From: Marinomonas sp. CT5
GTDB lineage: Bacteria; Pseudomonadota; Gammaproteobacteria; Pseudomonadales; Marinomonadaceae
Assembly (NCBI RefSeq): GCF_018336975.1
Contig: NZ_CP025572.1
Location: forward strand, 583,969 to 647,968
Length of the DNA: 64,000 bases
Direction of reading: 5' to 3'
The notes beneath the pieces were generated by a model that did no database searches, was not told the origin of the DNA, and was given only the letters and a program-made list of their open reading frames with translations. This document shows positions 45,308-55,853 of the stretch, piece after piece; the first letter of the stretch is position 1; the number at the start of each line of letters is the position of its first letter. Both the position numbers and the translations under genes were made by a program.

Positions 45308-46741
45308 TTAATCTTCATCTTGTTCGGCATGATCAATGTTTAGCTCTTTTATCTTGCGCGTTAAGGTGTTTCTTCCCCAGCCCAATAATAAAGATGCATC
45401 TCGGCGGCGCCCACCAGTATGAGCCAGTGCCGTTTCAATCATGATGCGTTCAAACTTTGGAACAGCTTGATCAAGAATGCCTTTTTGGCCTGTAGCGAGT
45501 GTGCTATCAACCCAATTTCTTAAGGCATCTTCCCAAGAAGAAAACGGTTGTTCATTGGGAATAGCGGTTAACAGTTCTGGTGGTAAATCTTCCACCAAGA
45601 CTTCTCGTCCTGATGCCATAACAATTAACCAACGACAGGTATTTTCTAACTGTCGAACGTTACCCGGCCAATCAAGTTGAGTCAGGTAGTTTTCGGTTTC
45701 TTTTGTCAGTTGTTTTGGCTCAACGGCTAATTCTTCGGCGGCGCGACTTAAAAAGTGACGAGCCAACTTGGGGATATCTTCACGACGTTCTGCCAGCTTA
45801 GGTAAATGGATGCGGATAACATTCAGGCGATGAAATAGATCTTCACGGAACGACCCTTTTTCTACTAAATTCTCTAGATTTTGGTGGGTAGCCGCAATAA
45901 TTCGCACATCTACTTTGACAGGTGTATGACCGCCAACGCGATAAAACTCTCCATCGGCTAAAACACGCAATAGTCGAGTCTGGGTTTCGGCTGGCATGTC
46001 ACCAATTTCATCTAAGAAAAGTGTACCGCCATTGGCTTGCTCAAAGCGACCGCGACGTTGTGTATTGGCTCCAGTAAAGGCGCCTTTTTCATGGCCGAAT
46101 AGCTCAGACTCAATTAAGTCATGCGGAATGGCTGCCATATTCAAGGCAATAAAAGGATTAGCGGCTCTTGGGCTGTGAGTGTGCAATGCTTGTGCTACCA
46201 ACTCTTTACCAGTGCCGGATTCGCCATTAATTAAAACAGTAATATTTGAGTTGGCCAGGCGACCAATAGCACGGAATACTTCCTGCATTGCAGGTGCTTC
46301 GCCAATGATTTCTTTATCAACTTGTTGTTCTTGTTCGGCCTCCATGTCATCAGTACTAGGTCTGGCATTGCGGTGGTGGAGCATAGCGCGCTTAACCAAG
46401 CTGACGGCTTCTTCTACATCGAAGGGCTTTGGTAGGTATTCAAATGCACCGCCTTGGTATGAAGCAACAGCACTTTCTAGGTCTGAGTGTGCTGTCATAA
46501 TAATTACGGGTAGATAAGGATGGTCCTTTTGGAGTTTTTGAAGTAAGGCCAATCCGTCCATGCCTGGCATACGAATATCGCTAATAATAGCGCTAGGTTG
46601 TTCTTTATCAATAAGATTGACGAGGTTCTCTGCAGAATCAAACAAACGACATTGGATACCTTCTTGTTCTAATGTCTTCTCTAGAACCCAGCGAATAGAG
46701 CGATCGTCGTCAACAATCCATACGGTTTCTTCTGCTGTCAT
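45308..46741 (-). CDS. ntrC: Nitrogen regulation response regulator NtrC
   Basis: 477 aa. Receiver domain with phosphorylated Asp55 (IISDIRMPG), sigma-54 AAA+ domain with Walker A GESGTGKE and the GAFTGA loop (GHEKGAFTGAN), and a Fis-type helix-turn-helix at the C-terminus (RRDASLLLGWGRNTLTRKIK). Activates sigma-54 promoters under nitrogen limitation. It overlaps ntrB by 4 bases. Likely targets in this window: glnA, ntrB and possibly livK. Confidence 0.97.
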   Translation of the reverse strand: MTAEETVWIVDDDRSIRWVLEKTLEQEGIQCRLFDSAENLVNLIDKEQPSAIISDIRMPGMDGLALLQKLQKDHPYLPVIIMTAHSDLESAVASYQGGAFEYLPKPFDVEEAVSLVKRAMLHHRNARPSTDDMEAEQEQQVDKEIIGEAPAMQEVFRAIGRLANSNITVLINGESGTGKELVAQALHTHSPRAANPFIALNMAAIPHDLIESELFGHEKGAFTGANTQRRGRFEQANGGTLFLDEIGDMPAETQTRLLRVLADGEFYRVGGHTPVKVDVRIIAATHQNLENLVEKGSFREDLFHRLNVIRIHLPKLAERREDIPKLARHFLSRAAEELAVEPKQLTKETENYLTQLDWPGNVRQLENTCRWLIVMASGREVLVEDLPPELLTAIPNEQPFSSWEDALRNWVDSTLATGQKGILDQAVPKFERIMIETALAHTGGRRRDASLLLGWGRNTLTRKIKELNIDHAEQDED

Positions 46742-47895
46742 GAGTGTTTCTCCTGTTCTTGGACTGTCGTCTCAATGGGAATTAATATATTGAATTCGGT
46801 TTTTTTCGGATAACTGTTGCATTCAACAATCCCGTGGTGCTGATGAATGATGGATTGAGCGATAGAAAGTCCTAGGCCTGTACCATCAGATCGACCGCTG
46901 ACCATAGGGTAAAATAAGGTTTTTAGAATGGCTTCTGGAATACCAGGACCATTATCAATAATGCTTATTTTGCATACTAGCCGATGGCGTTTAGAGCCTA
47001 TGGTAAATTGTCGTAACGCTCTCGTTACCATATGAATGGCTTTATGATGATTGTCTTCATCTTCTATCAAGGCTTGCATGGCATTTCTTGTAATGTTCAA
47101 TAAAGCCTGTATTAACTGTGATTCGTCACCAATCAAGTCAGGAATACTGGGGTCATAGTCACGAATTATTTCAATTTGATTATCGGCTTCGACTGAAATG
47201 AGTTGTCTTACCCGTTCAATTACCTTGTGGATATTGAGCGTTTTGTTTTTAGGTAGTTGTCTTGGTCCCAACAATCGATCAACGAGGTCGCGTAGTCGAT
47301 CAGATTCTTCGATGATGACTTGCGTATAGTCGTTGAGAGCTTCGTCGGTAAAAGCACGGCTAATTAACTGCGCCGCGCCGCGTATTCCACCTAATGGATT
47401 TTTGATTTCATGGGCCAGGCCTCGAACCAGTTCTTTACTCGTTTCGTGATTAGCTATCAGTTCATCTTCTTGTGAAATTCGTTTCATTCTGTCGCGTGGG
47501 TAAAGTTCGATAATGAGACTTTCTGTCTCATTAGACGTACCCATGATAGGTGTGACAGTGTAATCACAAAAAAGCTTTTTGTTGTTGCTACATTCGATTT
47601 CCGCCTCTCGTTTAGTAAACGGATGGCCAGATTCAATCGCTGTAAGTAAAGCTTGGATGCTTTTTTCGTTTTCACGGAAGGCGGCGCTAATATCATTGCC
47701 ATAGATACGACGTCGGCTTACCGCAAGCAGCATTTCGGCAGCAGGATTTAAATATTCGATCTCAAGCTTGTTGTTTAATTGCACAACAGCAGTAGATAAA
47801 TGGTCGATTAATAAGCTATACACAGACAGTGCCTCTCTATTGCTCCTGCTTTGATTGTTTCCCCTGAATAATAGTTGCAAAAAGCGAACCAACAT
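46738..47895 (-). CDS. ntrB: Nitrogen regulation sensor histidine kinase NtrB
   Basis: 385 aa from the ATG at 47895. PAS domain (about 25-125, with LEIEYLNPAAEMLL), DHp with His in RGLAHEIKNPLGGIRGA, and HATPase with DNGPGIPE and GTGLGLSIAQ. No TM helix, so cytoplasmic, controlled by PII proteins. A GTG at 47958 would add 21 residues but falls inside an NtrC-type palindrome and exceeds the usual length. Phosphorylates and dephosphorylates NtrC. Confidence 0.93.
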   Translation of the reverse strand: MLVRFLQLLFRGNNQSRSNREALSVYSLLIDHLSTAVVQLNNKLEIEYLNPAAEMLLAVSRRRIYGNDISAAFRENEKSIQALLTAIESGHPFTKREAEIECSNNKKLFCDYTVTPIMGTSNETESLIIELYPRDRMKRISQEDELIANHETSKELVRGLAHEIKNPLGGIRGAAQLISRAFTDEALNDYTQVIIEESDRLRDLVDRLLGPRQLPKNKTLNIHKVIERVRQLISVEADNQIEIIRDYDPSIPDLIGDESQLIQALLNITRNAMQALIEDEDNHHKAIHMVTRALRQFTIGSKRHRLVCKISIIDNGPGIPEAILKTLFYPMVSGRSDGTGLGLSIAQSIIHQHHGIVECNSYPKKTEFNILIPIETTVQEQEKHS

Positions 47896-47952
47896 TGGGC
47901 AGCTCGAAATGGCGTATTTATTAAGGTCTTTGTATTCACTATAAAAAGTGGA

Positions 47953-47971
47953 TTGCACAATTATAGTGCAT
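47953..47971. promoter_or_regulatory. NtrC-type binding site upstream of ntrB
   Basis: TTGCACAATTATAGTGCAT has the GCAC-N7-GTGC core of NtrC sites. It lies 58-76 bases before the ntrB start and after the glnA terminator, as expected for autoregulation of ntrBC. Confidence 0.7.
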
Positions 47972-48009
47972 TGAAATTATGATGTTCATTTTTGTGCAAA
48001 TAAAGCGAT

Positions 48010-48040
48010 AAAAAAAGCCCCGAACTAGGTTCGAGGCTTT
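48010..48040 (-). terminator. Rho-independent terminator of glnA
   Basis: AAAGCCCCGAAC pairs with GTTCGAGGCTTT (one mismatch or wobble) around a three-base loop, with seven T on the minus strand. It lies 27 bases past the glnA stop and separates glnA from ntrBC. Confidence 0.92.
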
Positions 48041-48066
48041 CGTATTTTACTTAGCAATTTGGATTC

Positions 48067-49473
48067 TTAAACGCTGTAGTAAAGTTCGAACTCAAGAGGA
48101 TGAGTTGTCATAGATATACGTTGAGCTTCGCCAGACTTAAGGTCGATGTAAGCATCAATCATGTCATCAGAGAATACGCCACCTTGAGTCAAGAATGCAC
48201 GGTCTTCATCTAGAGACTTAAGCGCTTCTTCTAGGCTGCTAGCAACTTGTGGAATAGCCAACGCTTCTTCCGCTGGTAGGTCGTACAAGTCTTTATCTGC
48301 TGCATCGCCAGGGTGAATCTTGTTTTTGATTCCGTCGATACCGGCCATTAGCATTGCTGCAAATGCTAGGTATGGGTTAGCGGTTGGATCAGGGAAACGA
48401 GCTTCAATACGTTTGCCTTTAGGGCTTGCAACGTATGGGATACGGATAGAAGCTGAGCGGTTACGTGCAGAGTATGCAAGCATAACTGGCGCTTCGAAGC
48501 CAGGAACAAGACGCTTGTAAGAGTTTGTTGAAGCGTTAGTGAAAGCGTTCAATGCTTTAGCGTGCTTGATGATACCGCCGATGTAGTAAAGAGCCGTTTC
48601 AGATAGACCAGCATATTGGTCACCTGCGAATTGGTTAACGCCATCTTTCCAGAAAGATTGGTGAACGTGCATACCTGAACCATTATCGCCAACAATTGGC
48701 TTAGGCATGAAAGTCGCCGTTTTACCGTATGCATGAGCAACATTGTGTACGCAGTACTTAAGGATTTGAACTTCGTCTGCTTTTTTAACCATTGTGTTGA
48801 ACTTAACACCAATTTCGTTTTGACCTGCCGTCGCAACTTCGTGGTGATGAACTTCAACAACCAGGCCCATAGTTTCCATTGCGCCACACATTGCAGCACG
48901 AAGGTCATGGTGAGAATCAACTGGTGGTACTGGGAAGTAGCCGCCTTTAACGAAAGGACGGTGGCCCATGTTACCGCCTTCAAATTTTTTGTTTGAAGAC
49001 CAAGCCGCTTCTTCAGAGTTGATTTCAACAGAGCTGCCAGACATGTCTGTTTTCCATTTTACGTCATCAAAGATGAAGAATTCTGGCTCTGGACCAAAGA
49101 AAGCTGTGTCACCAAGGCCAGTAGATTTTAGGAATTCTTCAGCACGAAGGGCAACAGAACGTGGGTCACGGTCATAGCCTTGCATAGTAGAAGGCTCGAT
49201 GATGTTACAACGAACAATAACCGTTGGTTCTTCAGTGAAAGGGTCAATGATTGCAGTGTCATCCTGCGGCATCATGATCATGTCAGATTCGTTAATGCCC
49301 TTCCAGCCAGCGATGGAAGAGCCATCAAACATCTGACCGTTTTCAAAAAACTCTTCATCTACCGTAATAGCTGGAATAGATACGTGTTGTTCTTTACCTT
49401 TAAAGTCGGTAAAGCGAAGGTCAACCCACTTCGCGTCATGCTCAGCAATCAAGGCAAGGGTCTTGTTTGACAT
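48067..49473 (-). CDS. glnA: Glutamine synthetase type I
   Basis: 468 aa, close to the E. coli length. Makes glutamine from glutamate, ammonia and ATP as a dodecamer. Family motifs: [42 protein letters not shown]. The adenylylation Tyr is in KDLYDLP, so GlnE control is expected. Transcribed from a sigma-54 promoter with an upstream NtrC site. Confidence 0.98.
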   Translation of the reverse strand: MSNKTLALIAEHDAKWVDLRFTDFKGKEQHVSIPAITVDEEFFENGQMFDGSSIAGWKGINESDMIMMPQDDTAIIDPFTEEPTVIVRCNIIEPSTMQGYDRDPRSVALRAEEFLKSTGLGDTAFFGPEPEFFIFDDVKWKTDMSGSSVEINSEEAAWSSNKKFEGGNMGHRPFVKGGYFPVPPVDSHHDLRAAMCGAMETMGLVVEVHHHEVATAGQNEIGVKFNTMVKKADEVQILKYCVHNVAHAYGKTATFMPKPIVGDNGSGMHVHQSFWKDGVNQFAGDQYAGLSETALYYIGGIIKHAKALNAFTNASTNSYKRLVPGFEAPVMLAYSARNRSASIRIPYVASPKGKRIEARFPDPTANPYLAFAAMLMAGIDGIKNKIHPGDAADKDLYDLPAEEALAIPQVASSLEEALKSLDEDRAFLTQGGVFSDDMIDAYIDLKSGEAQRISMTTHPLEFELYYSV

Positions 49474-49557
49474 AGTTGTTCTCCAGTCGTAGTGAAAGCG
49501 AAATTACTTTTCGGTTATAGAGTGCTTTAATCCAAAGCGCCATTTGCCAAATACAAA

Positions 49558-49572
49558 GCATAACTTGTGCCA
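49558..49572 (-). promoter_or_regulatory. Sigma-54 (RpoN) promoter of glnA
   Basis: On the minus strand TGGCACAAGTTATGC, matching TGGCAC-N5-TTGC with one mismatch and exact -24/-12 spacing. It ends 84 bases before the glnA start, leaving room for a 5' leader. Confidence 0.82.
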
Positions 49573-49676
49573 GAATTTTGTGCGACAATAAAAAGTCTTT
49601 AAAAGCAATAGGATAGAATTATTTGGCTAAAAAACGCACTGAATAAAAGCTAAAACATCCTATCTATAAAACAATA

Positions 49677-49695
49677 TTGCACATAAATAGTGCAA
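49677..49695. promoter_or_regulatory. NtrC-type enhancer site upstream of glnA
   Basis: TTGCACATAAATAGTGCAA, a perfect TTGCAC-N7-GTGCAA dyad centred about 115 bases upstream of the sigma-54 promoter. A second imperfect half-site (GGTGCGAA) follows at about 49710. This is the normal enhancer layout for glnA. The remaining bases up to 49802 hold the thiI promoter region. Confidence 0.85.
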
Positions 49696-49802
49696 TAAAT
49701 GGCGTATGTGTTTTGTTTTGGTGCGAATTTAGTGTTTTCGCATCGATTGTCTTTTCTTTATACTATGCGCCTTTAAAATATCCGGTATAAATTGCGCCCC
49801 CT

Positions 49803-51254
49803 ATGAAATTCATTGTTAAATTTTTTGCAGAAATCACCATTAAAAGTCGTCCTGTTCGGAAAGCTTTTATTAAGCAGCTTCGACATAATGTTAAATTGGT
49901 TCTTAAAAAGTATGATGCGGATGTTGTCGTATCTGGTAACTGGGATTTCATTGAAGTTTTTTCTGATAAAGATGAGTTGCGTGAAGAGTTTACTGAGGCG
50001 CTATCGAATATGGCTGGTATCGCGCATTTTCAATTCGTACGTGAATTTCCGTTTGTGGATCTCGATAACATTGTTGAAGAGGCCATTGTTTCTTATGGTG
50101 ATGTTTTAAAAGACGCTGTGTTCGCTGTCAGGGTGAAGCGAGTCGGTGATCATGACTTTACTTCCGTTGACGCCGAACGTCATATCGGTGGTCGTTTAAA
50201 AGCCCGCTGTGGCGCTTTAGCTGTTCGCTTGAAAAATCCTGAGGTATTAGTTCCGATTGATATTAGAGATAATCGAGTGTGGATGATTGAGCAGCGTATA
50301 GAGGGGCTAGGTGGCTATCCAATTGGTTCACAAGACTCAGTGTTGTCTTTGATGTCTGGTGGCTACGACTCTACCGTCAGTTCTTTTTTGACGATGAGCC
50401 GTGGATTAAAAACACACTTTTGTTTTTTTAACCTTGGTGGCGATGCTCATGAAATTGGCGTCAAGCAAGTTTCGAATTTTCTTTGGGAAAAATACGGCTC
50501 TCAAATCAATGTGAAATTCATTACTGTGCCTTTTGAGGCTGTGGTGGGGGAGATTTTAACCAAAGTCGATAATGCTGAGATGGGCGTCATTTTAAAACGC
50601 ATGATGTTACGTGCGGCTTCTCAAGTAATGTCTGAAGTTGGCGCTAAAGCTTTAGTTACTGGCGAAAGTGTGGCGCAGGTTTCTAGTCAAACCTTGATGA
50701 ATTTGAAAGTTATTGATCAAGTGACAGAAGAGCTTGTGCTTCGCCCTCTGATTACCACGAATAAACAAGTCATTATAGATAAGGCAATTGAAATTGGTAC
50801 GGCGCCTTTCGCGGCCAGTATGCCTGAGTTCTGTGGTGTTATTTCTGTTAAACCGACAACACGAGCCAAAATGCATCGTGTCGAAAAGCAAGAGTCTAAC
50901 TTTGACTTTGCTGTATTAGATAAAGCCATAGAAAGTGCTCAAGTTATGTCTATTCAAAATGTCATGGACGATGTAGCGAAACAGTATCAAGGAGAAGTGC
51001 CCGTTGTGCGTATGCCTGTTGGCGATGAAGTCATTATCGATATTCGCCACCCAGACGAGGCAAGTCATCGCCCGTTAAAGGTGAGTGGTCGTCCAGTCAA
51101 AGTGATTCCTTTTTTTGCACTCGATACTAATTGGTCTGAGTTAGACCCTAATACGACTCATCTACTTTATTGTGGTAAAGGGGTAATGAGTCGCATGCAT
51201 GCTTCTTACCTACTAGGGAAAGGGTATAGCAATGTAGGAGTTTATTTACCTTAA
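49803..51254 (+). CDS. thiI: tRNA sulfurtransferase ThiI
   Basis: 483 aa. THUMP/ferredoxin-like N-terminus (about 1-170), PP-loop (SGGYDST, about residue 190) and C-terminal rhodanese domain with persulfide Cys in LLYCGKGVMSRMHASYLL. Makes 4-thiouridine at tRNA position 8 and helps thiazole synthesis. The rhodanese extension is the gammaproteobacterial long form. Diverges from glnA. Confidence 0.96.
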   Translation: MKFIVKFFAEITIKSRPVRKAFIKQLRHNVKLVLKKYDADVVVSGNWDFIEVFSDKDELREEFTEALSNMAGIAHFQFVREFPFVDLDNIVEEAIVSYGDVLKDAVFAVRVKRVGDHDFTSVDAERHIGGRLKARCGALAVRLKNPEVLVPIDIRDNRVWMIEQRIEGLGGYPIGSQDSVLSLMSGGYDSTVSSFLTMSRGLKTHFCFFNLGGDAHEIGVKQVSNFLWEKYGSQINVKFITVPFEAVVGEILTKVDNAEMGVILKRMMLRAASQVMSEVGAKALVTGESVAQVSSQTLMNLKVIDQVTEELVLRPLITTNKQVIIDKAIEIGTAPFAASMPEFCGVISVKPTTRAKMHRVEKQESNFDFAVLDKAIESAQVMSIQNVMDDVAKQYQGEVPVVRMPVGDEVIIDIRHPDEASHRPLKVSGRPVKVIPFFALDTNWSELDPNTTHLLYCGKGVMSRMHASYLLGKGYSNVGVYLP

Positions 51255-51502
51255 CGAAGACAATAGGGCAGTAGCATTTTTGTAGTATTGAAGTGCTACT
51301 GTCTTTATTTAAGTCGCTTTATGGCCTTGTTTGACATATTTTTGTGGACTTTTTTCTCCACTTTAATGGGATATTGATCAATATAAGGGTACAATTGCGC
51401 GAATTTTACCCCGCACCAAGATCCGAGACGCTTGAAGAGCATGCCTGCCTAAATCAAGTGGCGGTATATCTTTTTGCTCACGCTAAATGCAGAGAACTAT
51501 AA

Positions 51503-53323
51503 ATGTCTAATGATATCAGTAAATTACGTAACGTAGCTATTATTGCTCACGTTGACCATGGTAAAACTACCTTGGTAGATCAGTTATTAAGCCAATCAGG
51601 TACGCTAGATCGTAAAGATCTTGGTTCAGAGCGAATCATGGACTCTAACGACCAAGAAAAAGAGCGTGGTATTACCATTTTGGCGAAAAACACGTCAATT
51701 ATGTGGAACGATTACCGTATCAATATCGTAGATACACCTGGACACGCTGACTTCGGTGGTGAAGTAGAACGTGTATTGTCCATGGTTGACTCTGTATTGT
51801 TGTTGGTTGATGCAGTGGATGGCCCAATGCCACAAACCCGCTTTGTAACATCGAAAGCGTTTGAGCGTGGCCTTCGTCCGATTGTTGTTATTAATAAAAT
51901 TGACCGTCCTGGTGCCCGTCCTGATTGGGTTATGGATCAAGTATTTGATCTTTTTGATAGCCTTGGCGCGACTGAAGAGCAGTTAGATTTCCCTGTTATT
52001 TATGCATCTGCAATTAATGGTATTTCTGGTGATGATCCAGATAACATGGCAGAAGACATGACGCCGCTTTATCAGATGATTGTTGATAGTGTGCCGGCTC
52101 CAGACGTTGACCCAGAAGGTATGTTTCAAATGCAGGTTTCTGCATTGGATTATGATGCTTATGTTGGTGTTATCGGTATCGGTCGTATCAGTCGTGGTAG
52201 TTTGTCTCCTAATCAACAGGTTGTTGTTAAATCTGCTGATGGCAAAGAGCGTAAAGGTAAAGTCCTTAATGTTAAGGGTTACCATGGTCTAGCTCGTGTT
52301 GATACAGATAAAGCATCGGCTGGTGATATCGTTTGTATCACTGGTATCGATGGTTTAAGCATTTCTGACACACTGTGTAACCCTGAGTGTGTTGAAGCTT
52401 TACCACCTCTGACGGTTGATGAGCCAACTGTTAGCATGACTTTCATGGTGAACGATTCTCCGTTTGCTGGGAAAGAAGGTAAATTCATTACGACACGTAA
52501 TATCGCAGACCGTCTTGAGCGTGAGCTTATTCATAACGTAGCGTTGCGCGTTCGCCAAGGCGAGACTCCGGATAAATTTATTGTATCTGGACGTGGTGAA
52601 CTTCATCTTTCTGTACTAATTGAAAATATGCGTCGTGAAGGCTTTGAGATGGGGGTTTCTCGTCCTGAAGTGGTTCAAAAGATTGTTGATGGAAAAGTAC
52701 AAGAGCCTTATGAGTTAGTGGTTATCGATGTTGAAGAGCAGCATCAAGGTTCTATTATGGAAGAACTTGGCTTGCGTAAAGCTGAGTTGACTAATATGGA
52801 ACCAGATAATAAGGGACGTGTACGTCTTGAGTTTATGACGCCTTCTCGCGGTTTGATTGGTTTCCGTGGTTTGTTCCTGACCCTAACTTCTGGTTCCGGC
52901 ATTATGACCAGTGTATTTGATCATTATGGTCCGGTAAAAGAAGGTGATGTTCATGGTCGTCAAAACGGTGTATTGATTAGTATGTTGACTGGTAAGACAG
53001 CAGCTTATGCTTTGTATAATTTGCAAAGCCGCGGCCGTATGTTCCTTGGTCATGCAGTAGATATTTATGAAGGCCAAATTATTGGTATTCATTCTCGTGA
53101 TAACGATTTGTCTGTTAACCCTGTTAAAGGTAAGCAGTTAACAAACGTACGCGCATCTGGTACGGATGAGGCTTTGACCTTAACTCCGCCTATTCGTCAT
53201 ACTCTTGAGCAAGCGCTTGAGTTTATTGAAGATGATGAGTTGGTAGAAGTAACACCAGAAAGTATTCGTATTCGTAAGAAATTACTAACCGAAAACGAGC
53301 GTAAACGTGCTGGTCGTAAGTAA
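51503..53323 (+). CDS. typA: Ribosome-associated GTPase TypA/BipA
   Basis: 606 aa, full length. Translation-factor GTPase: G1 [11 protein letters not shown]2 RGITI, G3 DTPGHAD, G4 NKIDRP. C-terminal GQ...[19 protein letters not shown] part is specific to BipA. Binds ribosomes under stress and aids 50S assembly at low temperature. Single gene with its own terminator. Confidence 0.97.
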   Translation: MSNDISKLRNVAIIAHVDHGKTTLVDQLLSQSGTLDRKDLGSERIMDSNDQEKERGITILAKNTSIMWNDYRINIVDTPGHADFGGEVERVLSMVDSVLLLVDAVDGPMPQTRFVTSKAFERGLRPIVVINKIDRPGARPDWVMDQVFDLFDSLGATEEQLDFPVIYASAINGISGDDPDNMAEDMTPLYQMIVDSVPAPDVDPEGMFQMQVSALDYDAYVGVIGIGRISRGSLSPNQQVVVKSADGKERKGKVLNVKGYHGLARVDTDKASAGDIVCITGIDGLSISDTLCNPECVEALPPLTVDEPTVSMTFMVNDSPFAGKEGKFITTRNIADRLERELIHNVALRVRQGETPDKFIVSGRGELHLSVLIENMRREGFEMGVSRPEVVQKIVDGKVQEPYELVVIDVEEQHQGSIMEELGLRKAELTNMEPDNKGRVRLEFMTPSRGLIGFRGLFLTLTSGSGIMTSVFDHYGPVKEGDVHGRQNGVLISMLTGKTAAYALYNLQSRGRMFLGHAVDIYEGQIIGIHSRDNDLSVNPVKGKQLTNVRASGTDEALTLTPPIRHTLEQALEFIEDDELVEVTPESIRIRKKLLTENERKRAGRK

Positions 53324-53380
53324 TCGCTATTCTTCAATAGAGCAGCAGCAAGTGAATTCATAATGTTGAATTCGTGAGCG

Positions 53381-53411
53381 ACAAAAGCGCCTTCGGGCGC
53401 TTTTGTTTTTT
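53381..53411 (+). terminator. Rho-independent terminator of typA
   Basis: ACAAAAGCGCC-TTCG-GGCGCTTTTGT followed by five T: a perfect 11-bp stem with the very stable UUCG loop. Confidence 0.95.
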
Positions 53412-53467
53412 CTGGTGTTTGTTAAAGTCGCCAGTCTGATATTGGATTAATACGATAAGGGAGAAAG

Positions 53468-53902
53468 ATGAAGGTCTTAATACAAAGAGCGATAAATGCA
53501 AAGGTGGTTGTTGATGACGAAACAATCGGTGCAATTGATTATGGCCAATTGGTCTTGGTTGGTATTGAGAAAGGCGACACGGAGTTTGATACACAGAGGC
53601 TTGCCGATAAACTTTTGAAGTATCGAATGTTTAGTGATGAAGAAGGCAAAATGAATTTAAATGTTCAGCAAGTGGCTGGTGGCATTTTGCTAGTCTCGCA
53701 ATTTACGTTAGCCGCTGAGACGAAGAAAGGCTTGCGTCCAGGCTTTTCCACCGCGGCCATTCCTGAAGAAGGAGAGCGGTTATTTAATGATTTCGTTGAC
53801 AAGGTGCGTGCTCAATACAGTAAAGTTGAAACGGGGCGTTTTGGTGCTGATATGAAAGTTTCTTTTACCAATGACGGCCCGGTAACTTTTATGTTGGATT
53901 AG
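53468..53902 (+). CDS. dtd: D-aminoacyl-tRNA deacylase
   Basis: 144 aa, normal. Hydrolyses D-amino acids from tRNA. SQFTLAAETKKGLRPGF carries the active-site loop and NDGPVTFML the Gly-Pro motif that excludes L-amino acids. Its stop overlaps the convergent cyclodeaminase-family gene by 4 bases. Confidence 0.96.
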   Translation: MKVLIQRAINAKVVVDDETIGAIDYGQLVLVGIEKGDTEFDTQRLADKLLKYRMFSDEEGKMNLNVQQVAGGILLVSQFTLAAETKKGLRPGFSTAAIPEEGERLFNDFVDKVRAQYSKVETGRFGADMKVSFTNDGPVTFMLD

Positions 53903-54861
53903 CTGGACTTGCTTGAACTATTGAGTAACTGATGCACATGATAGGCGCTGGCGACATCGGCGAGCGCTGTGCCAACGGATTTAAATAACGTTGTCTGGCT
54001 GTTGTTTAGTCTGCCTTTTACTTTCCCTGAACATAGTTCAGACAGCTCGCCTTTAATGTGATTTTCTTCAATGCAGTTCTCTTCTAGTGGAATCAAAATA
54101 TCACCCGCTTCGTTTAATACATTTAGACGACTGTCTACGATGACATGCGACATCTTAACGGTTGCAGAGTCGCATTCTCGACATGTAGGGTGGTGATTGC
54201 CGACTAGATCTATATGAGTGCCCGCCGCTAACGAGGCGCTGCTGAATAAGGGAGTTGGACTTCCTGTGGCGCAGCTTACAATGTCTACACCCGTAATAAC
54301 CTCCTCATAGTCGAAGCAAATTTGTACATTGATATCGGAGCGATTGGCTAAAATACGCTGCTGAACTTTGCGCATTTTTTCTTTCGAACGACCATGCACA
54401 TAAATTGTGCGAATTGGTCTGATACTGGCGTGGGCAAGAGCCATGTAGGGTGCCAACTCCCCTGTTCCGAACAAAAGTAATGAACTGGCATCCTCTCTTG
54501 CCATATAGCTGGCCGCCAGTGCGGATACCGCCGCAGTTCGCCAATAGGTCAGGCTTGTACCATCGACAAGTGCTAAAGGCGCTCCTGTATCGCGAGAAAA
54601 AAGTAATACTTGTGCCGCAACGGTTAATAATCCCTTTTGAGGGTTTTCTGGATAGTGAGTGAAAGACTTTACACCCAAAACATCGTTTGTCCATGCAGGC
54701 AGAACGGCAAAGGTATCGTGTTTATCTGCGGAACCGCCAGGTAGCGGGTACATCTGTCTTTGTGGCATACCAAAATTTTGTTGGAAAGCACTTTGTATGG
54801 CTGGAATTAGTGTTTCAAAGCTTAGGGTTTGCGCTACGGTATTGGCATTTATTATCTGCAT
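53899..54861 (-). CDS. Ornithine cyclodeaminase / mu-crystallin family protein
   Basis: 320 aa with the OCD/mu-crystallin Rossmann fold. GTGELAPYMALAHASIRP is the NAD-binding loop, and TVAAQVLLFSRDTGAPLALVDG is typical of the family. It may be an ornithine cyclodeaminase or a pyrroline/piperideine-2-carboxylate reductase; sequence alone does not separate them. The reductase option would suit a host that degrades lysine via pipecolate. Stands alone, convergent with dtd. Confidence 0.85.
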   Translation of the reverse strand: MQIINANTVAQTLSFETLIPAIQSAFQQNFGMPQRQMYPLPGGSADKHDTFAVLPAWTNDVLGVKSFTHYPENPQKGLLTVAAQVLLFSRDTGAPLALVDGTSLTYWRTAAVSALAASYMAREDASSLLLFGTGELAPYMALAHASIRPIRTIYVHGRSKEKMRKVQQRILANRSDINVQICFDYEEVITGVDIVSCATGSPTPLFSSASLAAGTHIDLVGNHHPTCRECDSATVKMSHVIVDSRLNVLNEAGDILIPLEENCIEENHIKGELSELCSGKVKGRLNNSQTTLFKSVGTALADVASAYHVHQLLNSSSKSS

Positions 54862-54990
54862 ATCTAAACTTCTCCAACAGAAATGGCGATGTAATTGTAA
54901 TTTGCGGCGAGAGTCAGAATAGCATTACGGTGACAATGGATGAAGTAAGATACTGGTTTTGTTGTTTAAAAATAAGCACAAACTAAAAGC

Positions 54991-55012
54991 GCTCATTTCT
55001 AAAAAAATGAGC
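54991..55012. terminator. Hairpin downstream of tatC
   Basis: GCTCATTT / AAATGAGC stem (54991-54998, 55005-55012) with a six-base loop and T-rich flanks on both strands. Likely terminator of the leftward tat operon. Confidence 0.6.
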
Positions 55013-55043
55013 ATTCTTTTGTATGTTTTAAAATGATTGGTTG

Positions 55044-55817
55044 TTAGATAGTCTGAGAGCTTTCACTTTCAGGTTTTTCTTCGCTCCCATCAACCACAAC
55101 TTTTACCGTACGACCAGCAATAAGTCCTAGTTCAAATAGCATCCACATCGGAATGGCAAGCAAGGTCTGTGAGAAAATATCGGGTGGCGTTATCAACATA
55201 CCTACTACAAAACAGCCTAGGAAAATATAAGGACGCTTTTTGGATAGTGCGGCAACGGTAGTGACGCCTGCTTTAATCAGTAGGTAGGTGGCAACAGGGA
55301 TCTCAAAGGTGACTCCGAAAGCAAAGAATAACTTCAAGACAAAATTCAGGTAATTATTAATGTCTGTCATTACGGTAACTTCGCCAGGCCCTACAGTAGT
55401 AAAAAAACCAAAAATCAGTGGTAAAACAACGAAATAAGCGAACAGAACGCCAGCATAAAAGAGGAAGATGCTGGAAATTAATAGAGGAATTGCAATTTGT
55501 TTTTCGTTTTTATACAAGGCGGGAGCAATAAAAGACCACGCTTGAAATAGGGTATATGGAACCGATATTAATACTGAGACAGCAAAGGTTAGTTTAAGAG
55601 GGGCGAGAAACGGTGACGCTACCTCTGTTGCGATTAATGAGCTTCCAGTGGGTAGCAATAAGCGTAATGGCTCAGAAACAATTAAGTATAAGTCGTTAGC
55701 AAAAGAATATAAGCCAATAAAGAGAATTAATATGGCTAGGACACACTTCAGTAAACGGTTTCTTAGCTCGATAAGATGAGCAACCAATGGGGCTTGATTA
55801 GAAGAATCTGTACTCAT
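55044..55817 (-). CDS. tatC: Sec-independent protein translocase TatC
   Basis: 257 aa with six TM helices. LVAHLIELRNRLLKCVLAI and FLAPLKLTFAVSVLISVPY are conserved TatC segments; the N-terminal HLxELR binds the twin-arginine signal. Last gene of hisE-tatA-tatB-tatC, 36 bases after tatB. Confidence 0.97.
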   Translation of the reverse strand: MSTDSSNQAPLVAHLIELRNRLLKCVLAILILFIGLYSFANDLYLIVSEPLRLLLPTGSSLIATEVASPFLAPLKLTFAVSVLISVPYTLFQAWSFIAPALYKNEKQIAIPLLISSIFLFYAGVLFAYFVVLPLIFGFFTTVGPGEVTVMTDINNYLNFVLKLFFAFGVTFEIPVATYLLIKAGVTTVAALSKKRPYIFLGCFVVGMLITPPDIFSQTLLAIPMWMLFELGLIAGRTVKVVVDGSEEKPESESSQTI

Positions 55818-55853
55818 AATGCGTCACATGTCCGCGTATAGTTTAAATAAGAA

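Noticed and set aside
53352..53374. GAATTCA / TTGAATTC dyad after typA
   Set aside because: Next to the much stronger terminator at 53381; AT-rich and not needed to explain termination.
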